In this document: positions 1-8,569 of the stretch, piece by piece
How positions within the stretch are numbered: position 1 is the first letter of the stretch
How the letters are laid out: every line of letters starts with the position of its first letter
Source of the DNA: Armatimonadota bacterium
GTDB taxonomy: Bacteria; Armatimonadota; UBA10988
Reading direction: 5' to 3'
NCBI GenBank assembly: GCA_016183835.1
Contig: JACPDV010000264.1
Span: forward strand, 1 to 16,478
DNA: 16,478 nucleotides
Position numbers and translations under genes: made by a program
The notes under the pieces: generated by a model
Databases searched by the model: none
What the model saw: only the letters and a program-made list of their open reading frames with translations
Told to the model about the DNA's origin: nothing

Positions 1-1125
1 GCCCACGGCGCGGACATCAACCGGCGGTCGGATTGGTGGGCCGGTCCGTTCGGCATTCTCGATGGCACCACTCCGGCCGAGGCCGAGGCCCTGATGGCCC
101 GCGGCGCGAAGCTGGACGTGTGGTCCGCCGCGCACCTCGGCCGGCTCGACGATCTGGCCGCGATGCTCGACGCCGACCCCGAGCTGATCCACGCCCGCGG
201 CGGCGATGGGCAGACCCCGCTCAGTTTCGCCGCCAGCCCCGAGGTCGCCGAGTTCCTGCTGGCCCGTGGCGCCAGGCTCGACACCCGCTGCGTGGACCAC
301 GAGTCCACCCCGGCGCAATGGGCCGTCGGCGACCGGCCGGAGGTGGCCCGCTACCTCGTCGAGCAGGGCGCCTGGTTCGACATCTACCTGGCCATCGCCC
401 TGGACGACGCCGAGCGCGTCAAACAGTGCCTGGCCGCCGAGCCGGACTGTCTCTTCTGCCGTATCGGCCAGGGGCTCTACCGCCCGCGCCACGACAACGC
501 CCACGCCTCCACCGGTGAGCAGATCGGCGAGGGGCGGGGCAATGTCATCTTCTGGCAGCTCGGCGGCGACCTCTCGCCACTGGAGGTGGCCGCGCGACGG
601 AGCCACTCCGAGGTGTTCCCGCTGCTGCGGGCTCACGCCACGCCGGCGCAACGGCTGCTGGTGGCCTGCGAGACCGGCGATCGCGAGCGAGCCGAGGCGG
701 AGGTCGCGGCCGCGCCCGATCTGGTGGCCTCGCTCGCGCCCGAGGAGCAGGGCCGGCTGGCCGACATGGCCCGCGACCGCAACCGTGCCGCCGTCGAGCT
801 GATGCTGGCGCTGGGCTTCCCCATCGATGCGCGAGGGCAAGAGGGCGGGACGCCGCTCCACTGGGCGGCCTGGCGCGCCGATCTGCCGCTGATCGAGCTG
901 CTCCTGGCGCACGACCCGCCGCTCGACGAGCCCGATCCCACTCATCACTCGCCGCCGCTCGGGTGGGCGGTGTACGGCAGCCAGCACGGCTGGGATCGCA
1001 ACCGGGCGGACGACTACGGTCCGGTGGTGCGGCGGCTGATCGAGGCGGGCTGCCGGCCGCAGGCCGGCATGTTGCCCTGCACCAACCCGGCGGTCGAGGC
1101 GGTGCTGCGGGAGGCGACGGGGTAG
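1..1125 (+). CDS. Ankyrin-repeat protein, N-terminus cut by window edge
   Basis: The frame is open from base 1 and ends at TAG 1123-1125, giving 374 visible residues with the true start upstream. It already reads as ankyrin sequence before the first in-frame ATG at 94 (AHGADIN at codons 1-7), so ATG 94 is not the natural start. Repeat signatures recur: GQTPLSFAA followed by EVAEFLLARGA, then STPAQWAV with EVARYLVEQGA, and late in the protein GTPLHWAAWRADLPLIELLLAH near visible codons 282-305. Ankyrin repeats are protein-binding scaffolds without catalytic activity, so a partner-binding role is likely and the partner is unknown. No membrane segment is seen in the visible part. The next gene starts 74 bases downstream. 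The middle (FCRIGQGLYRPRHDN and the GRGNVIFWQLGG stretch) is a less regular insert between repeats. Confidence 0.85.
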   Translation, partial: AHGADINRRSDWWAGPFGILDGTTPAEAEALMARGAKLDVWSAAHLGRLDDLAAMLDADPELIHARGGDGQTPLSFAASPEVAEFLLARGARLDTRCVDHESTPAQWAVGDRPEVARYLVEQGAWFDIYLAIALDDAERVKQCLAAEPDCLFCRIGQGLYRPRHDNAHASTGEQIGEGRGNVIFWQLGGDLSPLEVAARRSHSEVFPLLRAHATPAQRLLVACETGDRERAEAEVAAAPDLVASLAPEEQGRLADMARDRNRAAVELMLALGFPIDARGQEGGTPLHWAAWRADLPLIELLLAHDPPLDEPDPTHHSPPLGWAVYGSQHGWDRNRADDYGPVVRRLIEAGCRPQAGMLPCTNPAVEAVLREATG

Positions 1126-1199
1126 GGGCTTTGACGGCGCCCAGGACCAACAGGAGGGCGGCGCGCCCCCCGCCGCGAATGCCGTGCCGGGAGCCGCCC

Positions 1200-4100
1200 A
1201 TGTCCCTCGGCCTCGTCGCCTCGCTGATCCTCGTCGCGCCGCCTGCGCCGGCGCAGCTTCCGCAGGTCACCGTCCGCTGGGAGGATCCCGCCCAGCGCGA
1301 CGTGTTCATCGTCGAGGGCGCACGCTACCAATGCCGGGTGGCCACGCTGCCGGCCCGGATCCTGTCGCTCATCGTCGACGGCAAGGAGCTGCTCGGCGCG
1401 GGCGGGATCGAGCCGGCGGCGGTCGATGTCAACGGCCGGCCCCTGGTGCCCGCGCCGGCCGAGGTGGTGCCCGCCTGGGAGACCTGGCAAGGGCAGAACT
1501 GGCACGCCGCTTCGTCGGCCCGGGCGCGGATGAACGTGTGGAGCGCCAGCCCCTACTACTGGGACGCCCACCTGCTCGACATCCCGCTCCTCGCCACCGA
1601 AGACCTGACCGCCTACCAGGGTGAGACGAACGGACCGGTGCTGGCCGAGTACGACTTCAGCAAGGACAACGCCGGCTGGCAGGGGCCGCACGACTGCACC
1701 CTCGGCCGCGCGCCGGACGGGGCGATGCGGCTGACTCTCACCGGCGGCGACCCCTACCTCGTCGGCCCGCCGCTCGACGTGCCCGGGCCGGTGACGGTGC
1801 GGGTCCGGATGCGGCAGCGCAGCGGTGCAGGCACCGCGTTCTACTGGACCGGTGAGGGCGACACGGGTCAGCGCGGCGACAAGGTGGTGATCTTCAACGC
1901 CCAGCCCGACGGCGAGTGGCACGACTACGCGGTGACGCTGCCCGACGAGCGCCGGATCACCGGTCTCCGGCTCGACCCGCCCGGGACCTCCGGCGAGGTG
2001 GACGTGGCCTGGATCCGGGTACACCCGGCGCAGGCGGGCAAGGCGCTGCCGAAGCCGGTGCGCGGCGAGCTGGTGCTCCACGCGCAGGCCGACCGGCTCG
2101 GGATCGAGCTTGGCACCGAGCCGGTGGCGGGCGCACCGGAAGTGAAGCGCGCCGAGCTGCGGTGGGACGCGGCGCTCGCGCCGGCGGGCGCGGCGTCGGT
2201 GGTGGAGCGCGACGGTGCGCGGCTCGGGGTGCTCGCCGGGACCGGCCGGTCGGCGTGGTGGATCCTCCGCCCGCTGGACGCCGGACAAGCGCCGGAGGCG
2301 GCGTTCGCGCCCGACCTCCACCCCCTCCCACCCGACGCCGTGACTTCTCCCGACGGCGACTGGCTCGGCTACGACCCGGCCAGCGGGCTGTATCGCGTGG
2401 CGCAGCACGGCGACCTCCGCGGCTACGGCTTTGAGGCGGCCTACCGCAACCCGTCGCGCCGGCTCGACCTGCCGCTCGAGGTGCGCGGCGACGGGACCCC
2501 GCGCACGCTGCTGGTCAAGGCGTCCACCGGCGTGGGCAACCTGGAGGGCGCGGTGTTGGCCGACCGCTGGGGCTTTCCGCTGCCGGCCTCCGCCTTCGTC
2601 TGCAAGAACTTCGCCGGCGAGCGGGAGGAGCCCGACGACACCGCCTTCGGCGACGTCTACTTCCCGCTCGAGCTGCAAGCCGGCCAGACCCGCGCGGTGC
2701 GTCTCTTCAGCCTGACGCAGAACTGGGGCGACCACCCGTTGAAGCAGGTCTCGTCGATCCGCTTCTTCCTGATCTACTGGCACCTCTCGGTCGGCGCGTC
2801 GGAGACCACCTGCCTGACGCACAACTGGATGGGCACCAAGGGCGCCGACTTCCGGATCCCCGACTTCCGCCCGCTCTCCGGCCCCTTCTGGCGCGACCAG
2901 CCGCAGCACGACTGCCAGCACTGGCCCGGCTACCTGCAGTGCAACGACGACCGGATCAAGCTCATGTACGAGCGCACCGTGTTCGACGCGGTGAGCCCCA
3001 ACCTGGCCCGGCTGACGATGCACTACCACACCACGGACGACTCGGCCCGCGCGCGGGTGGAGATCCTCGAGATGCCCCAGCGCGACGAGCTGCGGACGTT
3101 CATCAAGCTGCGCTACGACTGGGTCGCGCCGTGCGCGATCGAGGGCGATGCGCGGCGGAGCTTCCGCTGGTTCAACCTGAGCCACTTCCGCGGCCGGCCG
3201 GAGCTGGTCCTGTGGACCGGTCCGGACGGCAAGACCCTCACGCGCGCCGTGCCGCCGAAGGACGGCCTAGTGCTGCTCGGCGAACCGCTGGCGGCCGAGG
3301 CGCCGTTCATCGCCTCGCACGGGCCCGGCGACAAGTACGGCGTGCTCGCCCTGGTCCGCCGCTTCGCCGCGCGGCTGGGCGGCCAGGACGTGCCTGCGCC
3401 GGTCTTCTCCGCCGCGTTCGACAAGCGGGACGAAAGCACCTGGCTGACCGTGCCGCAGGAGACCCTCGCGCTGCAGCCGGGCGACTGGCTCGAGGCTGAG
3501 CTGATGCTGATGCCCCACGGCGAGCCCGCCCCGGCGGCGCTCAAGCCGGAGCGCGAGCGGCAGCGTTACGGGCTGGCGCCGGTCAAGGTCACCTGCCAGG
3601 TGGGCGAGAGGCTGGAGGATCTGCCGCCCCACGTGAGAGCCGTGGACGAGGTGGCGCAGTTCACGGTGGCGGGCGGGCACGGCGACCTGGCGGTGGTGGC
3701 CGACGGCTTCCGCGAGCCGGGCGTGCCGCTCCTCTGGGACGGCGCGATCTGGCAGGACCAACAGGTCCACGGGGGTGACGGCTACCAGGTCGATCCCGAC
3801 GGTGCCGGCGGCTACCGCTTCACGTTTGTCGCCCCGCACCGCGACGAGCAGCGGCACGACATGCTGGTCACCCGCGTGTCGGCCCCGGCGGGTGTGGCGC
3901 GGCTGGCCGATCGCAACGGGCGGCTGGTGGTGGAGGCGGCCGGGCCGGGCGGCATCCGGCTGAAGGCGCCGGCGCTGTTCGGCCCCGGGCGCAACCGGGT
4001 CACCGCCGGCGCGCCGGTGGTGGAGTTCGAGGGCGACGCCGCGCGAGCGGAGCAACGCCCGCTGAGCTGCGAGGTGGCCGAGGGCACGGTGGACTGCACG

Positions 4101-4292
4101 GTGGAGAGCTGGTCGGCGGCCGGCTGCGTGGTGCGTCTGAGCGGCGCGGCGGCGCTCACGCTGGGCGACCTGCGGCGGGGCGGCAGCTACCTCGTGACGG
4201 TGGACGACCAGGCTGCGGATCGGGTCGCTCCGGACGGCACTCTGCGCATCGAGTTGGCCCGCGGCGGACGGCTCGAAGTGGCAGCTCGCTGA
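1200..4292 (+). CDS. Large secreted beta-rich protein of unknown family
   Basis: This encodes about 1030 residues ending at TGA 4290-4292. I chose ATG 1200 because GGGAG (1189-1193) lies 6 nt upstream. An in-frame ATG at 1179 would add MPCREPP, giving the leader a positive charge but a poor ribosome site. The N-terminus is a signal peptide: a hydrophobic run (LGLVASLILVA), then APAQ as likely cleavage site near residue 18. Residues about 151-275 look like a jelly-roll carbohydrate-binding-type module (YDFSKDNAGWQG through a VRVRMR strand to VDVAWIRVHP). A conserved-looking aromatic and Cys/His-rich core follows (SIRFFLIYWHLSVGASET, then DQPQHDCQHWPGYLQC). The C-terminal third is rich in short beta strands. 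No catalytic motif is recognised. It may bind or act on polysaccharide outside the cytoplasm; that is an inference from the signal peptide, the module and the sulfatase nearby. Confidence 0.85.
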   Translation: MSLGLVASLILVAPPAPAQLPQVTVRWEDPAQRDVFIVEGARYQCRVATLPARILSLIVDGKELLGAGGIEPAAVDVNGRPLVPAPAEVVPAWETWQGQNWHAASSARARMNVWSASPYYWDAHLLDIPLLATEDLTAYQGETNGPVLAEYDFSKDNAGWQGPHDCTLGRAPDGAMRLTLTGGDPYLVGPPLDVPGPVTVRVRMRQRSGAGTAFYWTGEGDTGQRGDKVVIFNAQPDGEWHDYAVTLPDERRITGLRLDPPGTSGEVDVAWIRVHPAQAGKALPKPVRGELVLHAQADRLGIELGTEPVAGAPEVKRAELRWDAALAPAGAASVVERDGARLGVLAGTGRSAWWILRPLDAGQAPEAAFAPDLHPLPPDAVTSPDGDWLGYDPASGLYRVAQHGDLRGYGFEAAYRNPSRRLDLPLEVRGDGTPRTLLVKASTGVGNLEGAVLADRWGFPLPASAFVCKNFAGEREEPDDTAFGDVYFPLELQAGQTRAVRLFSLTQNWGDHPLKQVSSIRFFLIYWHLSVGASETTCLTHNWMGTKGADFRIPDFRPLSGPFWRDQPQHDCQHWPGYLQCNDDRIKLMYERTVFDAVSPNLARLTMHYHTTDDSARARVEILEMPQRDELRTFIKLRYDWVAPCAIEGDARRSFRWFNLSHFRGRPELVLWTGPDGKTLTRAVPPKDGLVLLGEPLAAEAPFIASHGPGDKYGVLALVRRFAARLGGQDVPAPVFSAAFDKRDESTWLTVPQETLALQPGDWLEAELMLMPHGEPAPAALKPERERQRYGLAPVKVTCQVGERLEDLPPHVRAVDEVAQFTVAGGHGDLAVVADGFREPGVPLLWDGAIWQDQQVHGGDGYQVDPDGAGGYRFTFVAPHRDEQRHDMLVTRVSAPAGVARLADRNGRLVVEAAGPGGIRLKAPALFGPGRNRVTAGAPVVEFEGDAARAEQRPLSCEVAEGTVDCTVESWSAAGCVVRLSGAAALTLGDLRRGGSYLVTVDDQAADRVAPDGTLRIELARGGRLEVAAR

Positions 4293-4295
4293 CAT

Positions 4296-4327
4296 GCCGG
4301 CGGGTAGCCCATCTTGGCTATGCCGGC
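4296..4327 (+). terminator. Strong hairpin after the secreted-protein gene
   Basis: Starting 4 nt after the TGA at 4290-4292, GCCGGC (4296-4301) pairs with GCCGGC (4322-4327). Inside it TAGCC (4305-4309) pairs with GGCTA (4316-4320) around a 6-nt loop, giving 11 GC-rich base pairs with a small internal bulge. The tract that follows (TTACTCTCGCTTA) is only modestly T-rich, so this is an imperfect intrinsic terminator. It could instead protect the 3' end of the mRNA. Its position separates the secreted-protein gene from the glycosyltransferase block. Confidence 0.5.
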
Positions 4328-4389
4328 TTACTCTCGCTTAGCCGACATCCCCTCAGGCGATCAGCAGCCCGCCCTGGAGGGGCCACCCG

Positions 4390-7300
4390 ATGAGCGTCAG
4401 CGTCCTGGACGATGCCCAAGAGCTTGCCGGCCTCGGCCGGCTCGACGAAGCCGCCGAACTGCTCGATAACCACCTCACCGAATCCCGCGACTACGACGTG
4501 CTGTGCTTCAGCTCCGCGGTCGAGTTCCATCGCGGACGTCAGCACGCCGCGCGGACCCGTCTGCTCCAGGCCATCGACGCCGAGCCCGAGCGGCCGGAGG
4601 CCTACGCCAACCTGGCCGAGCTGTTCGCCGCCGGCGGCGAGGCCGGCCGCGCCGAGGGCTTCTACCAGCTCGCCGTCCAGGCCGCCGGCGACGACCCCGC
4701 CGCGCTCAACGAGCTGTCCGTGTTCTACCAGGAGCAGGGCCTGCCCTACTCCGCCAAGCGCATCGCCCTCCGCTCGCTCCAGCTCGATCCCGACCAGCCC
4801 GCCGTGGAGCGCCAGCTCGCCGAGCTGGACCAGCTCTTCCCCGACCGCGACGTGACGCTCTACATCCCGTGTTACAACGCCTCGCGCTTCATCGACCGCG
4901 TGCTCCCGGCGGCCCTCGGGCAGAGCTACCCGGTGAGCGAGGTGATGGTGATCGACGACGGCTCCACCGACGACACCGTCGAGCGCGCCGCGAAGTACCC
5001 CATCCGGATCATCACCGTCGGTACCAACAAGGGTCTCGCCAACGCCCGCAACACCGCGCTCCTCTCCGCACGCTCCGCCTACCTGGCCAACCTCGACGCC
5101 GACGTGGTGGCCGATCCGCACTGGCTCGAGCGGCTCATGCTGCAGTTCGAGTCGGAGCGGTTGGCGCAGTCCGCCGGCGACGACACCGGCGCGCCGCTCG
5201 GCGGCGTGACGGGCCGCCTCGACGAGCTCAACGACGTCTGGCTGGCCGATCAGTGGCGCACCGCGCACATGGGGCAGCATCACGGCGACGAGCCGCTGGC
5301 CGAGGTGCCGCACATCTACGGCTGCAACGGCGTCTACCTGCGCGAGGCGATCTACCGCGCCGGCGGCTACGACGAGCGCTATCGCACCAACGGCGAGGAC
5401 TGCGACGCCGCCGAGCGCGTGCGCGGGCTGGGCTACCGCCTGGCCTACGACCCGCACGCCCGCTGCAGCCACCTGAGGCAGGACGACCTGCCCTCGGTGC
5501 TCCGCACCATCTGGCGCTATCACACGCCCTATCCGGAGTATCGCGCCGGCTGGTTCGGCACCGGCGAGGTGCGCGACCTGCTGCAGAAGCTGCCGCTCAA
5601 CGTCGCCCGCCACCGCGACGACCTCAACCTGGACCACCAGCGCCGCGCCTGGCACCTGCTCTACCCCACCTTCCTCGGCCTGCCGTGGCGGATCCTGATG
5701 GACTTCCGGCTCGGCGCCGCGAGCTGCCCGCCCGACAAGCGGCGGCGGATTGAGGAGACGCAGGCGTCGATCTACCTCGGCCTGTTCTCGCTCCTGCGCG
5801 AGTTCGAGACCCGCGAAGACGTGCTGCGCATGATCCACGACGACCTGGCGCCCTGCCTGCCCGAGGATCCCGACGCCGCGGCGGCGTGCTCGTGGGACAA
5901 CGTGCAGCTCATGCTCGCCGGCGGCGCCGAGCCGCTCCGGCTGCTCCCCGAGCGCGATCCCGACGCCCTCAGCGAGGTGCTCCGGGCCGTGAGCGAGGTG
6001 TGGATGGGGTTCGAGGCGACCACCTGGAACATGGTCCGCGCCTCCGCCCATCGAGTGTTGCACGAAGAGGAGTACCGCGCCCGGCTGCGGACCGACGCAC
6101 CGCGCGTCGTGGTGGTCAATCCGCCTTGGGCGGAGGACGGCCGCATCGGCGTGCGCGCCGGCAGCCGCTGGCCCTTCACGCAGGACGCCCGCGGGCAGCG
6201 CGTGCCGTGCTACGTGCCGTTCCCCTTCTTCTTGGCCACGGCGGCGGCGCTGCTCAAGCAGGAGGGCTACCCGACCCTGATCGTCGACGCCATCGCCGAG
6301 GGGCTGTACACCGACGAGTTCATGCGCCGGCTGGAGGGCTTCGCGCCCGACATCGTGCTGATGGAGACCGCCACCGCCTCGCACGAGATCGACCTCGACT
6401 GGGCGCTGCGCTTCAAGGAGCGGCTGGGCGACGGGGTGAAGGTGGCCCTCTGCGGCCCGCACGCCACCGCGCTGGGCCGCGAGGTGCTCGACGAGGCGCC
6501 GATGGCCGACGCCGTGGTGCTGGGCGAATACGAGCCGACCTTCCTGGAGATGGTCCGCGCGCTGGACCAGGGCCTCTCATGGCACCATTGCCCCGGCCTG
6601 CTGTGGCGCGACGAGAGCCGCGAGGTGCACGTGCAGACCACCCGCGGCAAGCTCCCGGACATGAGCTTCTACCCTTGGCCCGAGCGCGACACGCTGCCGA
6701 TGTACAACTACTTCGACAGTTTCGCCAACGCCATGCCGTGGCCCAACGTGCAGATGCACGCCAGCCGCGGCTGCCCGTTCAGTTGCATCTTCTGCGTCTG
6801 GCCGCAGGTGGTGTACGAAGGCAAGCAGTACCGCACCCGCGACAACGACGACATCGTCGCCGAGATGAGCTGGCTGGTGGAGCGCTTCGGCTTCCGGGCC
6901 GTCTACTTCGACGACGACCGCGGGGCACGAAGTGCCCATCTGCGCCATGGCGCGCGCGGACACCAGCTCGCGCGAGGCCTTCGAGGCGATGAAGCGCGCC
7001 GGGCTGGTGGGGATCAAGTTCGGCGTAGAGACCGGCGACGCCGAGATGATGAAGCGGATCAGGAAGCACCTCGACCTGGACAGGGTCCGGCAGTCGGTGG
7101 CATGGTGCAAGGAGCTGGGGATCGGGGTGCACCTGACCTTCAGCTTCGGCGGGCCGGGCGAGACGCGGGAGACCGCCGAGAAGACCATCCGGCTGGCGCT
7201 GGACCTCGATCCCGAGAGCCTCCAGTTCTCGCTGATGACGCCTTTTCCCGGCACGGTGATGTTCCGGGACGCCATCGCGAACGGGACGCTCCTGACCACC

Positions 7301-7455
7301 GACTGGAAGCAGTTCGACGGCGCGCGCTACACGGTGGTGCAGGGCGAGCACCTGACGCGGGAGGAGCTGGAGGGCCTGCTCGACGAGGCGCACCGGCGCT
7401 GGACGCTGCACCTGGCCGAGCGCGAGGCGCTCCGCGCTTTGGGCTGGCCCGGTAG
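4390..7455 (+). CDS. TPR - glycosyltransferase 2 - B12-binding - radical SAM fusion (frameshifted)
   Basis: ATG 4390 is preceded by GGAGG (4376-4380). Residues 1-153 form TPR-like helices (RPEAYANLAELFAAGGEAGRA). Residues 154 to about 400 are a GT-A family 2 glycosyltransferase: YIPCYNASRFI, IDDGSTDDT (188-196), the DxD motif D236-A-D238 and NGED ending at D337. A helical linker follows. Residues about 570-725 are a cobalamin-binding fold (VVVVNPPW to ALCGPHAT and VLGEYE). The usual DxHxxG histidine is absent, as is common in B12-radical SAM enzymes. The radical SAM core carries C795-xxx-C799-xx-C802 (GCPFSCIFC). After YFDDD (ending at residue 843, near 6918) the frame is lost, and residues 844-1021 up to the stop at 7455 are low-quality out-of-frame sequence. 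The true continuation lies in the next reading frame (6932-8569). Either a real inactivated gene or an assembly error; intact, it would be about 1400 residues. The substrate is unknown; a glycan or glycolipid is likely. Confidence 0.82.
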   Translation: MSVSVLDDAQELAGLGRLDEAAELLDNHLTESRDYDVLCFSSAVEFHRGRQHAARTRLLQAIDAEPERPEAYANLAELFAAGGEAGRAEGFYQLAVQAAGDDPAALNELSVFYQEQGLPYSAKRIALRSLQLDPDQPAVERQLAELDQLFPDRDVTLYIPCYNASRFIDRVLPAALGQSYPVSEVMVIDDGSTDDTVERAAKYPIRIITVGTNKGLANARNTALLSARSAYLANLDADVVADPHWLERLMLQFESERLAQSAGDDTGAPLGGVTGRLDELNDVWLADQWRTAHMGQHHGDEPLAEVPHIYGCNGVYLREAIYRAGGYDERYRTNGEDCDAAERVRGLGYRLAYDPHARCSHLRQDDLPSVLRTIWRYHTPYPEYRAGWFGTGEVRDLLQKLPLNVARHRDDLNLDHQRRAWHLLYPTFLGLPWRILMDFRLGAASCPPDKRRRIEETQASIYLGLFSLLREFETREDVLRMIHDDLAPCLPEDPDAAAACSWDNVQLMLAGGAEPLRLLPERDPDALSEVLRAVSEVWMGFEATTWNMVRASAHRVLHEEEYRARLRTDAPRVVVVNPPWAEDGRIGVRAGSRWPFTQDARGQRVPCYVPFPFFLATAAALLKQEGYPTLIVDAIAEGLYTDEFMRRLEGFAPDIVLMETATASHEIDLDWALRFKERLGDGVKVALCGPHATALGREVLDEAPMADAVVLGEYEPTFLEMVRALDQGLSWHHCPGLLWRDESREVHVQTTRGKLPDMSFYPWPERDTLPMYNYFDSFANAMPWPNVQMHASRGCPFSCIFCVWPQVVYEGKQYRTRDNDDIVAEMSWLVERFGFRAVYFDDDRGARSAHLRHGARGHQLARGLRGDEARRAGGDQVRRRDRRRRDDEADQEAPRPGQGPAVGGMVQGAGDRGAPDLQLRRAGRDAGDRREDHPAGAGPRSREPPVLADDAFSRHGDVPGRHRERDAPDHRLEAVRRRALHGGAGRAPDAGGAGGPARRGAPALDAAPGRARGAPRFGLAR
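6910..6932 (+). other. Frameshift and deletion junction within the radical SAM domain
   Basis: Before this point the protein reads VYFDDD in frame 1. After it the radical SAM sequence resumes in frame 2 as GHEVPICAMARADT. Relatives normally carry roughly 18 residues (a TF-N-containing strand and a helix) between the DDD and the strand equivalent to EVPICAMARADT. Those residues are missing here, so one deletion of about 53 nt would explain both the frame change and the missing helix. A simple extra G in the GGGG run at 6922-6925 would restore frame but not the missing residues. The expected spacing is from memory of the family. Confidence 0.65.
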
Positions 7456-8569
7456 GCCGGAGGCGAGTGCCTCGGTGGCCTGGGGCGAGGTGGCAGCCCT
7501 GGCGGACGGCAGTCTGGATCTGCTCGTGGTGACGACGCCGCTCGAGGTGGTGGGCCAGTGTAACCGACGCGAAGAGCTGCTAGCGGTGTTCGGCCGCCAG
7601 GTGTCCGGCGTGATCGCCGATGCGGTGTGCTCTTTCCTCAACGACTGCTACACGAAGCTCAGGCCGGGCGGCGTCCTGGTCGCCTATCGTGGCGCGGAGG
7701 CAGCGTTGCCCGACGGCTGGTCGGACGAGTGGTTAACCCTCGACTGGGTGACCAGCAACGGCGCCGAGCCGCTCTGCTCGCTCCAGGGCTTCAACGGCGA
7801 ACTGGTCCTGGCGGCGCGCCGTACCCGCGAGCACGACGCCTATGACGAGGTCGCCGAGTTCACTGGCCTGTCGCGCTCCGAGGTGCAACGGCGCTGCCTG
7901 CTGGGGAACTGGTGGACGGCGGACAGATGGTACGCGGCCAATCCGACCAACGCGGCGGAGCGGGAGGCCTTCTACCGCACCTCGGACGCATACCTGTTCG
8001 AGTTGACGCACTGGGAGGTGGTGGACGCCACGGAGCGTCGCGCCCTGGCCGGCAAGCTCTCCGGCCGGATGCTGGAATTCGGCGCGGGTGTGGGCACGCT
8101 GGCGATCTTCAGCGCGGAGGCCGGCTGCGATGTCGACACTTACGACATCGGCGAGCGAACTTCGGCGTTCCTGCGCTGGAGGCTGAAGCGCCGCCACGCC
8201 GACGTCGCCGACCGCGTCCACGTCCTCGGTGGAACCGAGGAGCTGGGTGTCTACGACACCATCACCTGCCTCCACGTGCTCGAGCACGTCGAGGACCCGC
8301 ACGCCCTGATGCGGATGCTCTACGAGCACCTCATGCCCGGCGGCAAGCTCTGGTTGGTCGCGCCCTTCCGCGAGGAGTTGACAGAGAAGCACCCGCTCCA
8401 CCTGGCGGCGCACGCGCAACTGACACTTGACGGGCTGTTGGCCGAGGTGGGCGCCGATCTGGTGGGCTGGGACCAACTCAGCGGGTACGACCTGTGCGTC
8501 GGCCGGCGGCCCGTGGAAGCCCCCGCGGCCACCCGTCTGCCCGAGACCCTGAGCCTCGCGAGGCCGTGA
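6932..8569 (+). CDS. Radical SAM C-terminal half - methyltransferase (3' part of the fusion)
   Basis: This is the continuation of the multidomain protein in the +2 frame. GTG 6932 is only the first formal start codon and is not thought to be a natural start. Residues 1-175 complete the radical SAM barrel (PICAMARADTSSREAF, GIKFGVETGD, FSFGGPGETRETAEKTI, MTPFPGT). Residues about 195-255 resemble the C-terminal half of a methyltransferase fold (LDLLVVTTPLEVV, then LRPGGVLVAYRG) without a visible AdoMet glycine loop. Residues about 375-520 are a class I AdoMet methyltransferase: motif I E382-F-G-A-G-V-G388, then TYDIGE, ITCLHVLEHVEDP and MPGGKLWLVAPF. The stop TGA (8567-8569) shares its A with the ATG of the next gene, implying translational coupling. 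Likely role: radical methylation or rearrangement plus conventional methylation of a sugar-containing product. If the frameshift is real, this half could only be made from an internal start. Confidence 0.8.
   Translation: MPICAMARADTSSREAFEAMKRAGLVGIKFGVETGDAEMMKRIRKHLDLDRVRQSVAWCKELGIGVHLTFSFGGPGETRETAEKTIRLALDLDPESLQFSLMTPFPGTVMFRDAIANGTLLTTDWKQFDGARYTVVQGEHLTREELEGLLDEAHRRWTLHLAEREALRALGWPGRPEASASVAWGEVAALADGSLDLLVVTTPLEVVGQCNRREELLAVFGRQVSGVIADAVCSFLNDCYTKLRPGGVLVAYRGAEAALPDGWSDEWLTLDWVTSNGAEPLCSLQGFNGELVLAARRTREHDAYDEVAEFTGLSRSEVQRRCLLGNWWTADRWYAANPTNAAEREAFYRTSDAYLFELTHWEVVDATERRALAGKLSGRMLEFGAGVGTLAIFSAEAGCDVDTYDIGERTSAFLRWRLKRRHADVADRVHVLGGTEELGVYDTITCLHVLEHVEDPHALMRMLYEHLMPGGKLWLVAPFREELTEKHPLHLAAHAQLTLDGLLAEVGADLVGWDQLSGYDLCVGRRPVEAPAATRLPETLSLARP

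Noticed and set aside
963..1199. Upstream extension of the secreted-protein frame into the ankyrin gene
   Set aside because: The extra residues overlap the ankyrin coding region out of frame and precede a clear signal peptide.
1014..3185. Very long minus-strand open frame (723 codons) opposite the secreted-protein gene
   Set aside because: It is a shadow produced by high GC content. Its translation is Arg/Gly/His/Val-rich with no domains, and the plus-strand gene has a signal peptide and coherent folds.
4318..6462. 714-codon minus-strand frame opposite the fusion gene
   Set aside because: It mirrors TPR and glycosyltransferase codons on the other strand and has low-complexity composition and no motif.
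6577..7299. Minus-strand frame spanning the frameshift, as evidence for an antisense gene
   Set aside because: It has no recognisable domain and lies over conserved radical SAM sequence on the plus strand.
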